DNA of 64,000 nucleotides from an uncultured Prevotella sp. (GCA_946183415.1 CAMHAM010000001.1:1-64000); one strand, 5' to 3'; positions 22,968 through 32,907 are shown, counted from the stretch's first letter. The notes: a model not told the origin generated them from the letters alone. Made by a program: numbers and translations.

Positions 22968-23915
22968 ATGACAAAGATTGCAAAACAGCTGACCGAGCTC
23001 GTCGGCAACACCCCACTTCTGGAGCTCAACAAGTATTCACAGGCAAAGGGTCTGGAGACCCCCGTGATTGCCAAAGTAGAGTTTTTTAATCCTGGCGGCA
23101 GCGTAAAGGATCGTATTGCACTGGCGATGATTGAGGATGCTGAGGCTAAGGGCATTTTGAAGCCCGGTGCCACCATCATTGAACCCACTAGCGGAAATAC
23201 GGGCGTAGGACTGGCACTGGTATCAGCCGTTAAGGGCTATCATCTTATCCTTACCATGCCTGAGACCATGAGTGTGGAGCGTCGTAACCTCGTGAAGGCA
23301 TACGGTGCCGAGGTGCGCCTTACCTCTGGCAAAGACGGTATGCCAGGTGCCATCCGCGCTGCCGAGGAGTTGCGCAACTCCATTCCGGGCGCAGTTATCC
23401 TGCAGCAGTTCGAGAATCCCGCCAACCCTGCCAAGCACTATGCCACTACGGGTCCTGAGATCTGGCGCGACACTGACGGACAGGTAGACATCTTCGTTGG
23501 CGGTGTAGGTACTGGTGGTACCATTAGCGGTACAGGCAAGTATCTGAAGGAGCAGAACCCCAACGTGAAGATCATCGCCGTAGAGCCCAAGTCGTCACCC
23601 GTCCTGAACGGAGGCCAGAGTGGTCCGCACAAGATCCAGGGTATCGGTGCAGGCTTCGTGCCCGCCACCTACGATGCCAATGTCATCGACGAGGTGTTCG
23701 ACGTAGAGAACGATGCTGCCATCCGTACAGGTCGCGAGGTGGCTCAGCAGGAAGGTCTGTTGGTTGGTATTTCAGCCGGAGCAGCTCTCTATGCAGCTAT
23801 CGAGGTGGCCAAGCGCCCAGAGAACAAAGGAAAGAAGATTGTTGTACTCTTGCCAGACACGGGTGAACGTTATCTCTCGACCGTGCTTTATGCCTTCGAG
23901 GAGTATCCGCTTTGA
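22968..23915 (+). CDS. cysK: Cysteine synthase A
   Basis: A 315-residue PLP enzyme converting O-acetylserine and a sulfide donor to cysteine. PLP lysine Lys47 is in NPGGSVKDR; the substrate loop is [12 protein letters not shown], the phosphate loop [10 protein letters not shown], and VGISAGAAL lies near the end. Length is normal for CysK. No serine acetyltransferase is nearby. In some bacteria such enzymes (CysM type) accept sulfur from a ThiS-like thiocarboxylate, so it could receive sulfur from the carrier at 9477; that step is inference. Overlaps the MFS gene by four bases. Confidence 0.95.
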   Translation: MTKIAKQLTELVGNTPLLELNKYSQAKGLETPVIAKVEFFNPGGSVKDRIALAMIEDAEAKGILKPGATIIEPTSGNTGVGLALVSAVKGYHLILTMPETMSVERRNLVKAYGAEVRLTSGKDGMPGAIRAAEELRNSIPGAVILQQFENPANPAKHYATTGPEIWRDTDGQVDIFVGGVGTGGTISGTGKYLKEQNPNVKIIAVEPKSSPVLNGGQSGPHKIQGIGAGFVPATYDANVIDEVFDVENDAAIRTGREVAQQEGLLVGISAGAALYAAIEVAKRPENKGKKIVVLLPDTGERYLSTVLYAFEEYPL

Positions 23916-25141
23916 TGACAGACCGTCTCTGGAACAGTAATTATTGTAAGGTAATGACGGCGAACTTCTCGTTGTTCTTTGCCTTCTACGTGCTGACCCC
24001 GTTGTTGCCGCTCTACCTGAGTGAGCACTTCGGAGCCACGAAGGATGTCATAGGCCTGGTGCTCTCGGGCTATACCATCACTGCCTTGCTCATCCGTCCC
24101 TTCAGCGGCTATATGGTCGATTCCTTTCCGCGCAAGAAGATATTGATGATAGCCTTCGGATTGTTCTCTGTCTTCTTTGCTGGCTATCTGGCGGCCTCCA
24201 CGCTGCTGTTGTTCATGATTATCCGCACGCTTCACGGTGGCCCCTTCGGTATGGTCACGACGGCTAATGCTACGGCAGCCATCGATGTGTTGCCCTCGAG
24301 TCGCAGGACCGAGGGCATCGGCTATTATGGACTGAGCAATAATCTCGCGATGGCGCTGGCCCCCACCATCGGCATCTTTATCTATCAGCTCACGGGCAGC
24401 TTTGAGCTCCTTTTTTGGTTGGCGCTCATCGTTGCCTGCTGCGGATGGCTTGTTGATGCCACACTGACATTCCCTGAGAAGCAGATTGTGCCCAACAGGT
24501 CGAAACTCTCCTGGGACCGCTTTTTCCTCGTGCGCGGCTGGCTGTTGGGTCTCAACATGGTAGCCTTCGGTTTCAGCTTTGGTGTGCTGAGTAACTATCT
24601 GGCCATCTACGGCAAGGAGGTGATGGGGATCACGGGCGGCACGGGCACCTACTTCATGCTCTGTGCCGTGGGGCTGATGCTATCCCGTCTGCAAGGGGGG
24701 AGGGCATTGCGCAACGGGCGTGTTACGCACAATGCAGGCGAGGGGATAGTCATCTCTTTCGTCGGCTACACCTTGTTTATATTGATACCAACCCTGTCTT
24801 CACTATTCACCCTTCACTCCTCACTTTTCACTTCCATCGGCTATTATGGTTCAGCCCTGTTGATAGGATTGGGCAACGGTCACATGTGGCCCGCGTTTCA
24901 GAACATGACCATCAATGTAGCCAGTAATAACCAGCGAGGCACGGCTAACAGCACTATTCTCATCTCGTGGGACATCGGTATGGGACTGGGGATCCTTCTT
25001 GGAGGCGTCATCTCAGAGCTGCTGGGCTACAGCGCAGCTTTCTGGTCGGTGGTACTGGTGAATGGTGCAGGTGTCGCCTGCTACTTCCTCGCCACCAAGG
25101 CCTTCTTCCTTCGCCGCAATCTCAACGACACCGTCAGATAA
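23912..25141 (+). CDS. MFS transporter
   Basis: A 409-residue 12-helix major facilitator. The loop motif between helices 2 and 3 is [18 protein letters not shown]. It begins at an ATGA overlap with cysK, so it is co-expressed with cysteine synthesis and may export excess cysteine or an intermediate; sequence alone does not show substrate or direction. Around 24794-24835 the coding DNA contains repeated TTCACT-type units (residues [13 protein letters not shown]), the same kind of short repeat seen between genes here, apparently gained in a loop. Confidence 0.88.
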   Translation: MMTDRLWNSNYCKVMTANFSLFFAFYVLTPLLPLYLSEHFGATKDVIGLVLSGYTITALLIRPFSGYMVDSFPRKKILMIAFGLFSVFFAGYLAASTLLLFMIIRTLHGGPFGMVTTANATAAIDVLPSSRRTEGIGYYGLSNNLAMALAPTIGIFIYQLTGSFELLFWLALIVACCGWLVDATLTFPEKQIVPNRSKLSWDRFFLVRGWLLGLNMVAFGFSFGVLSNYLAIYGKEVMGITGGTGTYFMLCAVGLMLSRLQGGRALRNGRVTHNAGEGIVISFVGYTLFILIPTLSSLFTLHSSLFTSIGYYGSALLIGLGNGHMWPAFQNMTINVASNNQRGTANSTILISWDIGMGLGILLGGVISELLGYSAAFWSVVLVNGAGVACYFLATKAFFLRRNLNDTVR

Positions 25142-25173
25142 CTGTGTTCTATTATTCTGAATATCCAAATCTT

Positions 25174-25196
25174 TTCGGACTGTGCCGTTTTTATTA
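25174..25196 (+). terminator. Weak terminator after cysK-MFS operon
   Basis: CGG-ACTGTG-CCG followed by TTTTTATT. A short stem, so only a tentative call. Confidence 0.35.
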
Positions 25197-25206
25197 ATGT
25201 AATATC

Positions 25207-26049
25207 TTATGCTTTCTTGAGATCCTGCTGGCGCTGGACGTAATCGAGAGCTGCCCCGATGGCAGTGCAGTACTGGGAGTACTTCGGAATATGGAAGCGA
25301 ATGTCATAGAGCTTTTCGAGGGCGGGGAAGACTTCCTTGCATTGGGGTAGGAGCGAGAGGTTGCCGATGAGCACGAAGTCGCGGATGTCGCTGCCCAGCG
25401 AGGCGAGCCAGGCGGCTGAACCGATGGACTGGAGCACCATCTTGATGATGCCGGCTGCAATGTCTTCCTTCTTGGCGTCGCTCTGGGCGCGGGCGAAGTT
25501 GGATGCGGTGGTGTCCATCGGGAGTCCGGGCAGTGGCTGGGCACTGATATCGCCGATGGTGAGATCGATGTTACGAACGTTTCCCTGCTTGGCCATTGCT
25601 GCCACCTGCTTGATGTCGCTGGTGTTGAGCATGAGGCGGGCGAGTCCTGCGAGTGTGCCTCCGCCTACACCGATACCGCCGATGTGGCGCATGTCTTCAC
25701 CGTTACACAGGACGAACGAGGTTCCTGTGCCCATGGAGACGACGATGGTGTGGTCGAGCTTCGACTCAAAGCGTGCTCCCAGACCGTCGGCGATGAACTC
25801 TTGTGACTTGTCGGTAGGGAGTCCGTAGATGGACTGGTCGATATAGGCTGCGCCTACGCCTGTTAGCATGACCTGCTCGACATCCTTCAGGTCGATATCG
25901 TTGTCGTGGAGATATTTACCAAACGCACCATAGAGCGAGGTGATAGGGTCGGCAGCGGTGATGCGGATAGGTGCCGACACCTTGCCGTTCTTGATTCCTA
26001 CAATCTTTGTTGTGGAGATGCCCACGTCGATTCCAATGACTATTCCCAT
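25207..26049 (-). CDS. coaW: Type II pantothenate kinase
   Basis: A 280-residue kinase phosphorylating pantothenate, first step of CoA synthesis. The actin-like ATPase start GIDVGISTTKIVG, the phosphate-2 segment VSMGTGTSFVLCNG and the glycine-rich GGIGVGGGTLAGL fit the type II (staphylococcal/eukaryotic-like) family, used by many Bacteroidetes. It lies convergent to the MFS gene and has no obvious operon partner. Confidence 0.88.
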   Translation of the reverse strand: MGIVIGIDVGISTTKIVGIKNGKVSAPIRITAADPITSLYGAFGKYLHDNDIDLKDVEQVMLTGVGAAYIDQSIYGLPTDKSQEFIADGLGARFESKLDHTIVVSMGTGTSFVLCNGEDMRHIGGIGVGGGTLAGLARLMLNTSDIKQVAAMAKQGNVRNIDLTIGDISAQPLPGLPMDTTASNFARAQSDAKKEDIAAGIIKMVLQSIGSAAWLASLGSDIRDFVLIGNLSLLPQCKEVFPALEKLYDIRFHIPKYSQYCTAIGAALDYVQRQQDLKKA

Positions 26050-26130
26050 ATAGGCTAATGTTTATTTTTGTTTATTATAATAAGAAAACCCGGCCGCCAT
26101 TACGCGAAACCGGGCTAATGAAAGGAGGAG

Positions 26131-26203
26131 TGGTACCTCCAGGAATCGAACCGGGGACACACGGATTTTCAGTCCGATGCTCTACCAACTGAGCTAAGGC
26201 ACC
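26131..26203 (-). tRNA. tRNA-Phe (GAA)
   Basis: Read on the minus strand, a full cloverleaf: acceptor GGTGCCT pairs with AGGTACC (one G-U), D-arm AGCTCAGTTGGTAGAGC, anticodon loop CTGAAAA with anticodon GAA, and T-loop TTCGATT. The T-stem CCCGG/CCTGG has one C-U mismatch. CCA is not encoded. A minus-strand -7 element (complement of TACCTTTG) lies at 26239-26246. Confidence 0.95.
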
Positions 26204-26256
26204 ATCATGTCAATGTGCAATCCTTTCGTTTGCGGGTGCAAAGGTACTAAGAAAAA

Positions 26257-26357
26257 ATGAAAGAATGAAAGAATGAAAGAATGAATTTGCCGAATTTAAT
26301 GTTTATTAACAAAGCGGCTCTATTTCTTCATTCTATCATTTCTTCATTCTTTCATTC
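26257..26357. repeat. Inverted arrays of GAATGAAA units
   Basis: Four or so ATGAAAGA units at about 26257-26286 are mirrored by complementary TTCATTC/TTTCATTC units at 26328-26357. Transcribed, they could form an A/U-rich stem with a 40-base loop between thiL and tRNA-Phe. Similar A-rich short units occur between other genes of the window (for example 31332-31365 and 43646-43680). Confidence 0.6.
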
Positions 26358-27461
26358 TCATTGTAGTGGATTCCACCCTTGGGCTTTAAGCTCAAACTCC
26401 TGATTATCACGGGTTACAAGGATGGTGCCGAACTTTGATTCGGTGATGTGGCCGATGAGTTTCACTCCTTCGATTTGCTCAATCTTCTCATGATCACCGA
26501 TGGGAACGGTGAAGAGCAGTTCATAGTCCTCGCCGCCATTGAGGGCACAGGTGGTGACATTCATATCCATCTCCTCGGCCATCACGGCTGTCTGGTAGTC
26601 GATGGGGATATTCTTCTCGTAGATGCGGCAGCCGACGCCTGACTGCTTGCAGATGTGGAGCAGCTCGGAGGAGAGTCCGTCGCTGATATCCATCATGGCT
26701 GTGGGGCGGATGCCTGCCTCGCGTAACTTCTCGACGATGTCTCCGCGAGCCTCTGTCTGTAGCTGTCGCTGCAGGAGGTACTCCTTGCCGCTGAAGTCGG
26801 GCTGGAATTCAAAAGTTGAGAGTTGAGAGTTGAGAGCTGCGAGTTTTGCAGTGTCGCCAATGGCTTTCGCCTCGGCTATCTTCTTCTGCAGGTCGTTCAC
26901 CTGCTGGTAGTACACGCTCTTCTCGCGTTCGAGCAGCTGGAGCCCCATGTAAGCAGCGCCCAGATCGCCGGAGACGCAGACAAGATCAGTGTTCTTGGCA
27001 CCGTTGCGGTAGACGATGTCTTCGCTGCGTGCTTCACCGATGCAGGTGATGCTAATGGCGAGTCCGGTATAAGATGAGGTGGTGTCGCCTCCCACGATGT
27101 CGACGCCCCATTTGTCGCATGCGAGGCGCAGGCCGCTGTAGAACTCCTCTATGTCCTCGACGGTGAAACGCTTACTGAGTGCTAATGAGACAGTGATTTG
27201 GCGGGGAGTGCCGTTCATGGCGAAGACGTCGCTGATGTTCACCATCGCACTTTTATAGCCCAGGTGCTTCAGGTCGATATAGGTGAGGTCGAAGTGAACG
27301 CCCTCCATGAGCATATCGGTGGTGACAAGCACTTCCTTATCGGGGTAGGAGAGTACGGCGCAGTCGTCGCCGACGCTGTATCGCGTACTCTTGTTCTTGA
27401 TCTCCAGGTCTTTTGTGAGACGGTCGATCAGTCCGAACTCTCCAATCTTGGCTATTTCCAT
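26358..27461 (-). CDS. thiL: Thiamine-monophosphate kinase
   Basis: A 367-residue ThiL that phosphorylates thiamine phosphate to thiamine diphosphate. Features: GDDCAVL near residue 28 (Mg-ATP binding), VTTDMLMEGVHF, GGDTTSS, MDISDGLSSEL and NGGEDYELLFTVP. Around residue 210 a segment ALNSQLSTFEFQ is encoded by a repeated CTCAACT unit (26815-26840), apparently an in-frame insertion in a loop before the second domain. No thi operon surrounds it. Confidence 0.93.
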   Translation of the reverse strand: MEIAKIGEFGLIDRLTKDLEIKNKSTRYSVGDDCAVLSYPDKEVLVTTDMLMEGVHFDLTYIDLKHLGYKSAMVNISDVFAMNGTPRQITVSLALSKRFTVEDIEEFYSGLRLACDKWGVDIVGGDTTSSYTGLAISITCIGEARSEDIVYRNGAKNTDLVCVSGDLGAAYMGLQLLEREKSVYYQQVNDLQKKIAEAKAIGDTAKLAALNSQLSTFEFQPDFSGKEYLLQRQLQTEARGDIVEKLREAGIRPTAMMDISDGLSSELLHICKQSGVGCRIYEKNIPIDYQTAVMAEEMDMNVTTCALNGGEDYELLFTVPIGDHEKIEQIEGVKLIGHITESKFGTILVTRDNQEFELKAQGWNPLQ

Positions 27462-27497
27462 TTGTTTCTGGGGTGATTTGTATTGAACTGAGTTTTA

Positions 27498-28325
27498 TTA
27501 GCGTTTTTCAACTTGTTCGGAGCGCACAATCATTTCTCGCATGATCTCCGTCATCAGCGGCTGGGCTTTGTCGGCAGCCTTCTGCACTTCCTCGTGGCTG
27601 ACCTCTACGGGAACGTCGAAGCCACCAAGGTCGGTAACGACACTAATGCCGAAGGTGCGGATGCCGCAGTGGCGGGCCACAATGACCTCAGGAACGGTGG
27701 ACATGCCTACGGTGTCGCCGCCAAAGGCACGATACATGCGGTATTCTGCGGGAGTCTCGAAGGTGGGGCCCTGCACGCCTACATATACGCCATATTGCAG
27801 ATGTATATTCTTCTCCTTACCTATCTGGGTAGCAAGGTTGATGAGCTCACGGTCGTAAGGCTCGTGCATATCGGGGAATCGGGGGCCTGTGGGGAAGTTC
27901 TTGCCCCGAAGCGGATGCTCAGGGAAGAAATTGATGTGGTCGGTGATAATCATCAGGTCGCCAATCTTGAATTGGGGGTTCATGCCACCAGCGGCATTGG
28001 AGACGAAGAGTGTCTTGATGCCCAGCTCGTACATGACGCGCACGGGGAAAGTGACCTCCTTCATAGAGTAGCCCTCGTAGAAGTGGAAGCGGCCCTTCAT
28101 GGCCATGATATCAACACCTCCCAACTTGCCGAAGATGAGCTTGCCGGAGTGGCCCTCGACAGTAGAGACGGGGAAGTTGGGTATCTCCTCGTAGGGGAAT
28201 TCGTAGATGTCAGTTATCTCTGAAGCTAATTGTCCGAGGCCTGTCCCCAGAACGATTGCTGTCTTTGGGTTTGTAGTCATCCTTGCCTTTAGCCAGGATG
28301 CTGTGTCTTGAATTCTTTTGTACAT
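27498..28325 (-). CDS. Purine nucleoside phosphorylase
   Basis: A 275-residue trimeric-type PNP that splits purine nucleosides with phosphate. Motifs: TAIVLGTGLGQLA, STVEGHSGKLIFG, FVSNAAGGMNPQFKIGDLMIITDHINF, and GPTFETPAEYRMYRAFGGDTVGMSTVPE. The start MYKRIQDTASW matches the family, and it lies 116 bases inside the end of lpxK in another frame, an unusually long overlap. Confidence 0.93.
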   Translation of the reverse strand: MYKRIQDTASWLKARMTTNPKTAIVLGTGLGQLASEITDIYEFPYEEIPNFPVSTVEGHSGKLIFGKLGGVDIMAMKGRFHFYEGYSMKEVTFPVRVMYELGIKTLFVSNAAGGMNPQFKIGDLMIITDHINFFPEHPLRGKNFPTGPRFPDMHEPYDRELINLATQIGKEKNIHLQYGVYVGVQGPTFETPAEYRMYRAFGGDTVGMSTVPEVIVARHCGIRTFGISVVTDLGGFDVPVEVSHEEVQKAADKAQPLMTEIMREMIVRSEQVEKR

Positions 28326-29442
28326 ATTTCGTGATTTGTTGGTTGAAATCTTCTTGCTGCCCCTGCATGAAGGTCGTGTGGATGGGCAGGGAGAACAGAT
28401 GGCTCTTCACCTCGTCGCTCAGCCCCTCGACGGCTACCAGACGCGTGGCATCTTTCTCGGTGGTGATGATGAGCTTGGGCGAGGGGAGGTTGCTGAAGGT
28501 CTCGTTGATGCGACGGATGTCCTTCTGCTTGAAGGCGTGGTGATCGCCGAATGTGAGCATGGTGATGCTTTTGGGCGAGATGGCCTTGAGGTCGTGCTCC
28601 ATCTGTTCGGGCGAGGCAATGCCTGTGAGCAACATGAGATTCTTCCCGACTATTGGGCTCATGGGGTCGAGCGACTCGAGTACACCCATAGAGTCGAGTA
28701 TTCCCAGGGACTGGAGCGGCTCGTGGCTGGCCAGATCGGGGAAGATGGGTTTCGGCGAGTCGTACTCGTGGGTGGAGAAGAACAGGTGCTGGTAGGGATA
28801 GAGTTTCATGACCTTCGTCAGGACGCGGAACTCCATCGGCTTCATATCCTTCGGACACTTGGTGATAATGACGATATCGGCACGATCCTTGCTCTTTACC
28901 GGCTCACGCAGACGACCTGCGGGCAGCAGCTCGTCGTAGATGATGAGACGGTGATAGTCGACGAGCAGGATGTTGATGCCAGGCTTGACGTAACGGTGCT
29001 GGAAGGCATCGTCGAGGAGGATGACGTCGATATCCTTGCCTGCCTCGCCATCGATGAGTTTTTGGATACCGCGTGTACGGTTACCGTCGACGGCCAGCGT
29101 GATATCAGGAAACTTCTGCAGCATCTGATAGGGTTCGTCGCCGATCTCCCACATGGTGGTATTCTTATTGGCCAGCACGAAGCCATGAGTCTTGCGTTTA
29201 TAGCCCCGACTGAGGACGGCTACGTTCATGTGATCCTTCAGCAGGCGGATGAGATACTCCACGTGAGGCGTCTTGCCTGTACCGCCTACAGTGATGTTGC
29301 CTACGGAGATGACGGGCACGCTGAAAGGGCGACTCTTCAGGACTCCCATCTCGAAGAGCAGGTTCCTGAAGCCTATGCCTACGCCGTAAAACCAACTGAG
29401 TGGCAGTAGACTCTTATTGATATTGATGAAGTCGCCTTCCAT
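28210..29442 (-). CDS. lpxK: Tetraacyldisaccharide 4'-kinase
   Basis: A 410-residue LpxK, which phosphorylates the lipid A precursor at the inner membrane. The P-loop is VGNITVGGTGKTPHVEYL; DVILLDDAFQHR, LLTGIASPEQ, TFGDHHAF and TTEKDATRL follow. LpxK proteins normally end near the residues matching VQKNSRHSIL. Here the frame runs about 30 residues further, into the 5' end of the purine nucleoside phosphorylase gene, so the natural stop may have been lost. Confidence 0.92.
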   Translation of the reverse strand: MEGDFININKSLLPLSWFYGVGIGFRNLLFEMGVLKSRPFSVPVISVGNITVGGTGKTPHVEYLIRLLKDHMNVAVLSRGYKRKTHGFVLANKNTTMWEIGDEPYQMLQKFPDITLAVDGNRTRGIQKLIDGEAGKDIDVILLDDAFQHRYVKPGINILLVDYHRLIIYDELLPAGRLREPVKSKDRADIVIITKCPKDMKPMEFRVLTKVMKLYPYQHLFFSTHEYDSPKPIFPDLASHEPLQSLGILDSMGVLESLDPMSPIVGKNLMLLTGIASPEQMEHDLKAISPKSITMLTFGDHHAFKQKDIRRINETFSNLPSPKLIITTEKDATRLVAVEGLSDEVKSHLFSLPIHTTFMQGQQEDFNQQITKYVQKNSRHSILAKGKDDYKPKDSNRSGDRPRTISFRDN

Positions 29443-29470
29443 CTCTAAACAATAAACTCTAAACTAAAAA

Positions 29471-31279
29471 CTACTTCACGCTGACATCGTCGAGCATACG
29501 AGCCTGGATGGTGCTGCCATCTTTGACCATCAGTCGGAACTGCATCAGCGGTTCATACAGGTCGCCGAGAAGGGACTTGATTTCTGCCTGCAGCTTGCTG
29601 TCAAGATAAGAGCCTTTATTCTCGTTAGCCATGAGCTGGTCTATCCAGCTGCTCTTGCCAGGATAGGCTGCGGTGTGGTATTCCTTCAGTTTAGCCAGTT
29701 CTGCAGCCTTCTTGACAGCGTCGTCGAGACTGCCCAGCTTATCTACGAGCTTGATGTTAAGGGCATCGGTAGCGAGCCATACGCGCCCCTGTGCGATGGA
29801 ATCGACCTGTACGGGCTTCATGCCGCGCCCTTCGGATACGATATCGAGGAACGACTGATAGCCGGCATCGATGCTAGTCTGTAAGTGCTTCATCACGTCG
29901 TCGGTATTCTTACCCAGAACCAGGTCGGTCTGATAGTCTGTGAACTTATTGGTCATCACGCCGTCGAAGGTCACGCCCAGCTTATCCGTTACCAGTCCGC
30001 TGAAGTTGGGGATGAGTCCGAAGATACCGATGCTGCCAGTAACAGTTGTCGGTTCGGCGAAGATGTAGTTGGCAGGAGAACTGATCCAGTAGCCGCCCGA
30101 TGCGGCCATACCGCCCATAGAAACCACTACGGGCTTCTTGGCCTTCAACAGTTTGACGGCATGACGAATCTGCTCGGAGGCAACGGCGCTGCCGCCACCA
30201 GAGTTGACACGGAATACGACAGCCTTGACGTCGTCGTCATCCGCCAGCTTGCGCAGGTCTTCTGCAGTGCTCTTGCCCACGATGCAATGCTCAGTATCGT
30301 TGAGTGCATTGTGGGCTGCAGCATCGACGATGCTGCCATAAGCATAGTAGACAGCAATCTTGTCGCCCTCTTCCGTCTTTTTCGACTTTACGTTAATCAT
30401 GTCGGAGAGTGTCAACTGGTTGATGTCGTCATCCTTACCGATGTTCAGGCGATGCTTGATTTTAGCCTTGATCTCCTCGGGGAACAGAATCTTGTCGATG
30501 AGCTTGGACTTCAGATAATCGTCGGTGTTGGCGAAAAACATGATACTGTCGTTGGCCAACTGGTTCAGGTCTTCTGCCTTCACCTTGCGGCTCTCGCTGA
30601 TTTCTTTCAGCCAGTAGTTCCAGATGCCGTTGACATAGGCTGAGCGCTGTTCGCGGTCGTAGTCGCTCATGCCTGTCAATGTGTTACGCTCTACATAACT
30701 CTTGTATTTGCCCACTTTGGCAACGAGATATTTGACGCCGAGTTTGTCGTACAGCCCCTTCATGTATTCACCTTTGCCGCCAAGCCCCTTGAAGTCGACT
30801 TTTCCTTGGCCGTTCAGAAAGATACTGTCGGCTACGCTGGCAACATAATAGGATGCCTGATAATAGTCGTCGGCATAGGCGAGTATCCACTTGCCGCTTG
30901 TCTTGAAGTCTTTCAGGGCATCGCGCAACTGCTGTGCAGTGGCAGGTGCATCGAACGACATCGATCCGCCTTCAAGGTAGATACCCTTAATGTTCTCATT
31001 ATCCTTGGCTTTGCGGATGCTGGCAATCATGTCGTCGAGTCCGACGGAGCCCATGTCGCCCATATTCATGAGTTCACTATAGACAGAGCTGCCTTCTGAG
31101 CGCTCAGAGATGGCACCATCAAGCTTAACGACGAAGACGGAGTTGTCTTTAACCTTGGTAGAAGCCGAATCGCTGGCTATCATACCCACTACTGAGATAA
31201 CGAGAAAGAATCCCATTATCAGTGTAAAAATCACAATACCACAGATGGTGGCAAGTGTCATTTTGAAGAATTGCTTCAT
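29471..31279 (-). CDS. sppA: Signal peptide peptidase SppA, 67K type
   Basis: A 602-residue membrane serine protease that degrades cleaved signal peptides. One N-terminal transmembrane segment (residues about 8-32) is followed by two protease-like repeats. The catalytic Lys lies in the first repeat (near AYADDYYQASYYVAS) and the nucleophile Ser in SMGGMAASGGYW; GSIGIFG and QGRVW are also typical. The promoter -7 is on the minus strand at 31313-31320. 28 bases separate it from lpxK, so the two may be co-transcribed. Confidence 0.92.
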   Translation of the reverse strand: MKQFFKMTLATICGIVIFTLIMGFFLVISVVGMIASDSASTKVKDNSVFVVKLDGAISERSEGSSVYSELMNMGDMGSVGLDDMIASIRKAKDNENIKGIYLEGGSMSFDAPATAQQLRDALKDFKTSGKWILAYADDYYQASYYVASVADSIFLNGQGKVDFKGLGGKGEYMKGLYDKLGVKYLVAKVGKYKSYVERNTLTGMSDYDREQRSAYVNGIWNYWLKEISESRKVKAEDLNQLANDSIMFFANTDDYLKSKLIDKILFPEEIKAKIKHRLNIGKDDDINQLTLSDMINVKSKKTEEGDKIAVYYAYGSIVDAAAHNALNDTEHCIVGKSTAEDLRKLADDDDVKAVVFRVNSGGGSAVASEQIRHAVKLLKAKKPVVVSMGGMAASGGYWISSPANYIFAEPTTVTGSIGIFGLIPNFSGLVTDKLGVTFDGVMTNKFTDYQTDLVLGKNTDDVMKHLQTSIDAGYQSFLDIVSEGRGMKPVQVDSIAQGRVWLATDALNIKLVDKLGSLDDAVKKAAELAKLKEYHTAAYPGKSSWIDQLMANENKGSYLDSKLQAEIKSLLGDLYEPLMQFRLMVKDGSTIQARMLDDVSVK

Positions 31280-31312
31280 AATAAGAAAAGTAATGTGTTA
31301 CGTAACTGATTG

Positions 31313-31391
31313 CAAAGGTACAATAAAAATGTGAAAAGTGAAAAGTTAAAGGTAAAAAATTTGGTGTTTTAAGGATTTTTTCGTAACTTTG
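31313..31391. promoter_or_regulatory. Divergent promoters, sppA and GH28 gene
   Basis: Minus-strand TACCTTTG (31313-31320) for sppA and plus-strand TAACTTTG (31384-31391) for the glycoside hydrolase, with A-rich GTGAAAA units between. Confidence 0.55.
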
Positions 31392-31426
31392 CAGTCACAA
31401 ACTAATGTAACTAAAATACAAAGACA

Positions 31427-32776
31427 ATGAAGAATCGGATAGTTTTGATGGCTCTGATGTTGGCCATTACCATGAGTGCCATGGGTAAGAAAAAGGTAAA
31501 AAGTGTGGAACTATGGCCTGACGGCACGGAGATTTCCGCTTGGTTTTCAGACGCCTCGCGTGTCGATCTTTCTGGACTGAAACGCTATGTGGTGACCGAC
31601 TACGGTGTAGACCGTTGGGCAGACGGTGTTCAGACGAAGGAGTTGCAGGCTGTGATAGACCGTTGTGCCCAAGAGGGTGGTGGTGTCGTCGTGATTCCGC
31701 GTGGTACATTCCTCAGCGGTTCGCTCTTCTTCAAGCCCAAGACTCATCTGCTGATAGAGGAGGGGGGCGAACTGAAAGGCTCTGACCGCATCCGTGACTT
31801 CAAGATTGTCAAGACCCGTATGGAGGGACAGACACTCGACTATTTCGCTGCGCTGGTGAATGCTGACGGTGTGGACGGTTTTACCATCACAGGTCCTGGA
31901 ACGATCAACGGTAACGGACAGAAATACTGGGAAGAGTTCTGGATCCGCCGTAAGTATAATCCTCAGTGCACGAATATGGAGGCTATGCGTCCACGTAATG
32001 TGTACATCTCTAATAGTAAGGATGTGACGGTGCAGGATGTGAAGATCATCAATTCGCCCTTCTGGACCAATCATCTCTATCGTTGCGAGAATGTGCGCTA
32101 TCTGGGATGCTTCATCTTTGCACCTACGGAGAATGTAACGCCTGTGGATCCGCGTCGTGGAGGTCCCAGTACGGATGCCATTGATATCGATGTCTGCAAG
32201 AATGTACTGATTCACGGCTGCTATATGCATGTGAACGATGATGCTGTGGTTCTGAAAGGCGGTAAGGGCACCTGGGCTGATAAGGATGAGAACAATGGCC
32301 CATGCCGGAATATCATCATTGAGGACTGTACGTATGGCAAGGTGCACGGCTGTCTGACACTCGGTTCGGAGAGTCTTGACGACCGTAATGTGATTCTGCG
32401 TCGTATCAACGTGAAGACTGCCACCCGTGTGCTCTGGCTGAAGATGCGCCCCGATACGCCCCAGCATTACGAATATGTGAGTGTGGAGGATATCAAGGGA
32501 CAGTGTGGCTCGTTCCTCGTGGTACGTCCCTGGACGCAGTTCTTCAAGCCTGAGGATCGTGAGGATATGCCTTTGTCGAAATGCAACAATATCTATATGA
32601 AGAACATCCAGATGAAGACGAAGAACTTCTTTGATGTAGGTACGTCGGACAAGTATAAGCTGACAGATTTCTTTTTCGAGAATATCGATGTGACTGACGA
32701 GACAAACGCTTTCGATGTCAATGTGATTGAGCGTACGACAGTGAAGAATGTGGTGATTAATGGCACAAGTCGCTGA
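31427..32776 (+). CDS. Glycoside hydrolase family 28 (polygalacturonase-like)
   Basis: A 449-residue exported right-handed beta-helix enzyme. The signal peptide covers about residues 1-20. GH28 features: GPGTINGNGQKYWE, NSPFWTNHLYRCENV, GPSTDAIDID (first catalytic Asp), HVNDDAVVLKGG (Asp pair) and a conserved CLTLGSES stretch in place of the usual GHGLSIGS. It should cut galacturonic acid linkages in pectin or related polymers. It stands alone, so it is a free periplasmic enzyme rather than part of a pectin locus. Confidence 0.9.
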   Translation: MKNRIVLMALMLAITMSAMGKKKVKSVELWPDGTEISAWFSDASRVDLSGLKRYVVTDYGVDRWADGVQTKELQAVIDRCAQEGGGVVVIPRGTFLSGSLFFKPKTHLLIEEGGELKGSDRIRDFKIVKTRMEGQTLDYFAALVNADGVDGFTITGPGTINGNGQKYWEEFWIRRKYNPQCTNMEAMRPRNVYISNSKDVTVQDVKIINSPFWTNHLYRCENVRYLGCFIFAPTENVTPVDPRRGGPSTDAIDIDVCKNVLIHGCYMHVNDDAVVLKGGKGTWADKDENNGPCRNIIIEDCTYGKVHGCLTLGSESLDDRNVILRRINVKTATRVLWLKMRPDTPQHYEYVSVEDIKGQCGSFLVVRPWTQFFKPEDREDMPLSKCNNIYMKNIQMKTKNFFDVGTSDKYKLTDFFFENIDVTDETNAFDVNVIERTTVKNVVINGTSR

Positions 32777-32823
32777 CAAGTTGTCACACCCATAAGAGTT
32801 GGCACACTTTTGGCTGAATATAT

Positions 32824-32856
32824 GGCGAGACGGTTCTTAGGATCGTCTCGCCTTTA
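32824..32856 (+). terminator. Terminator after GH28 gene
   Basis: Perfect nine-base stem GGCGAGACG/CGTCTCGCC around an 11-base loop, followed by TTTAAAT. Confidence 0.75.
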
Positions 32857-32907
32857 AATATAATAAGGTGTGAGAGATTAAATGTTAAACATTAAATATT
32901 AAAGATT

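Noticed and set aside
26257..26357. Repeats near tRNA-Phe considered as CRISPR
   Set aside because: Units are 8 bases with no spacers and no cas genes; simple A-rich repeat.
27462..27497. TPP riboswitch upstream of thiL
   Set aside because: The upstream sequence is A-rich repeat and tRNA region; no TPP-box motif seen.
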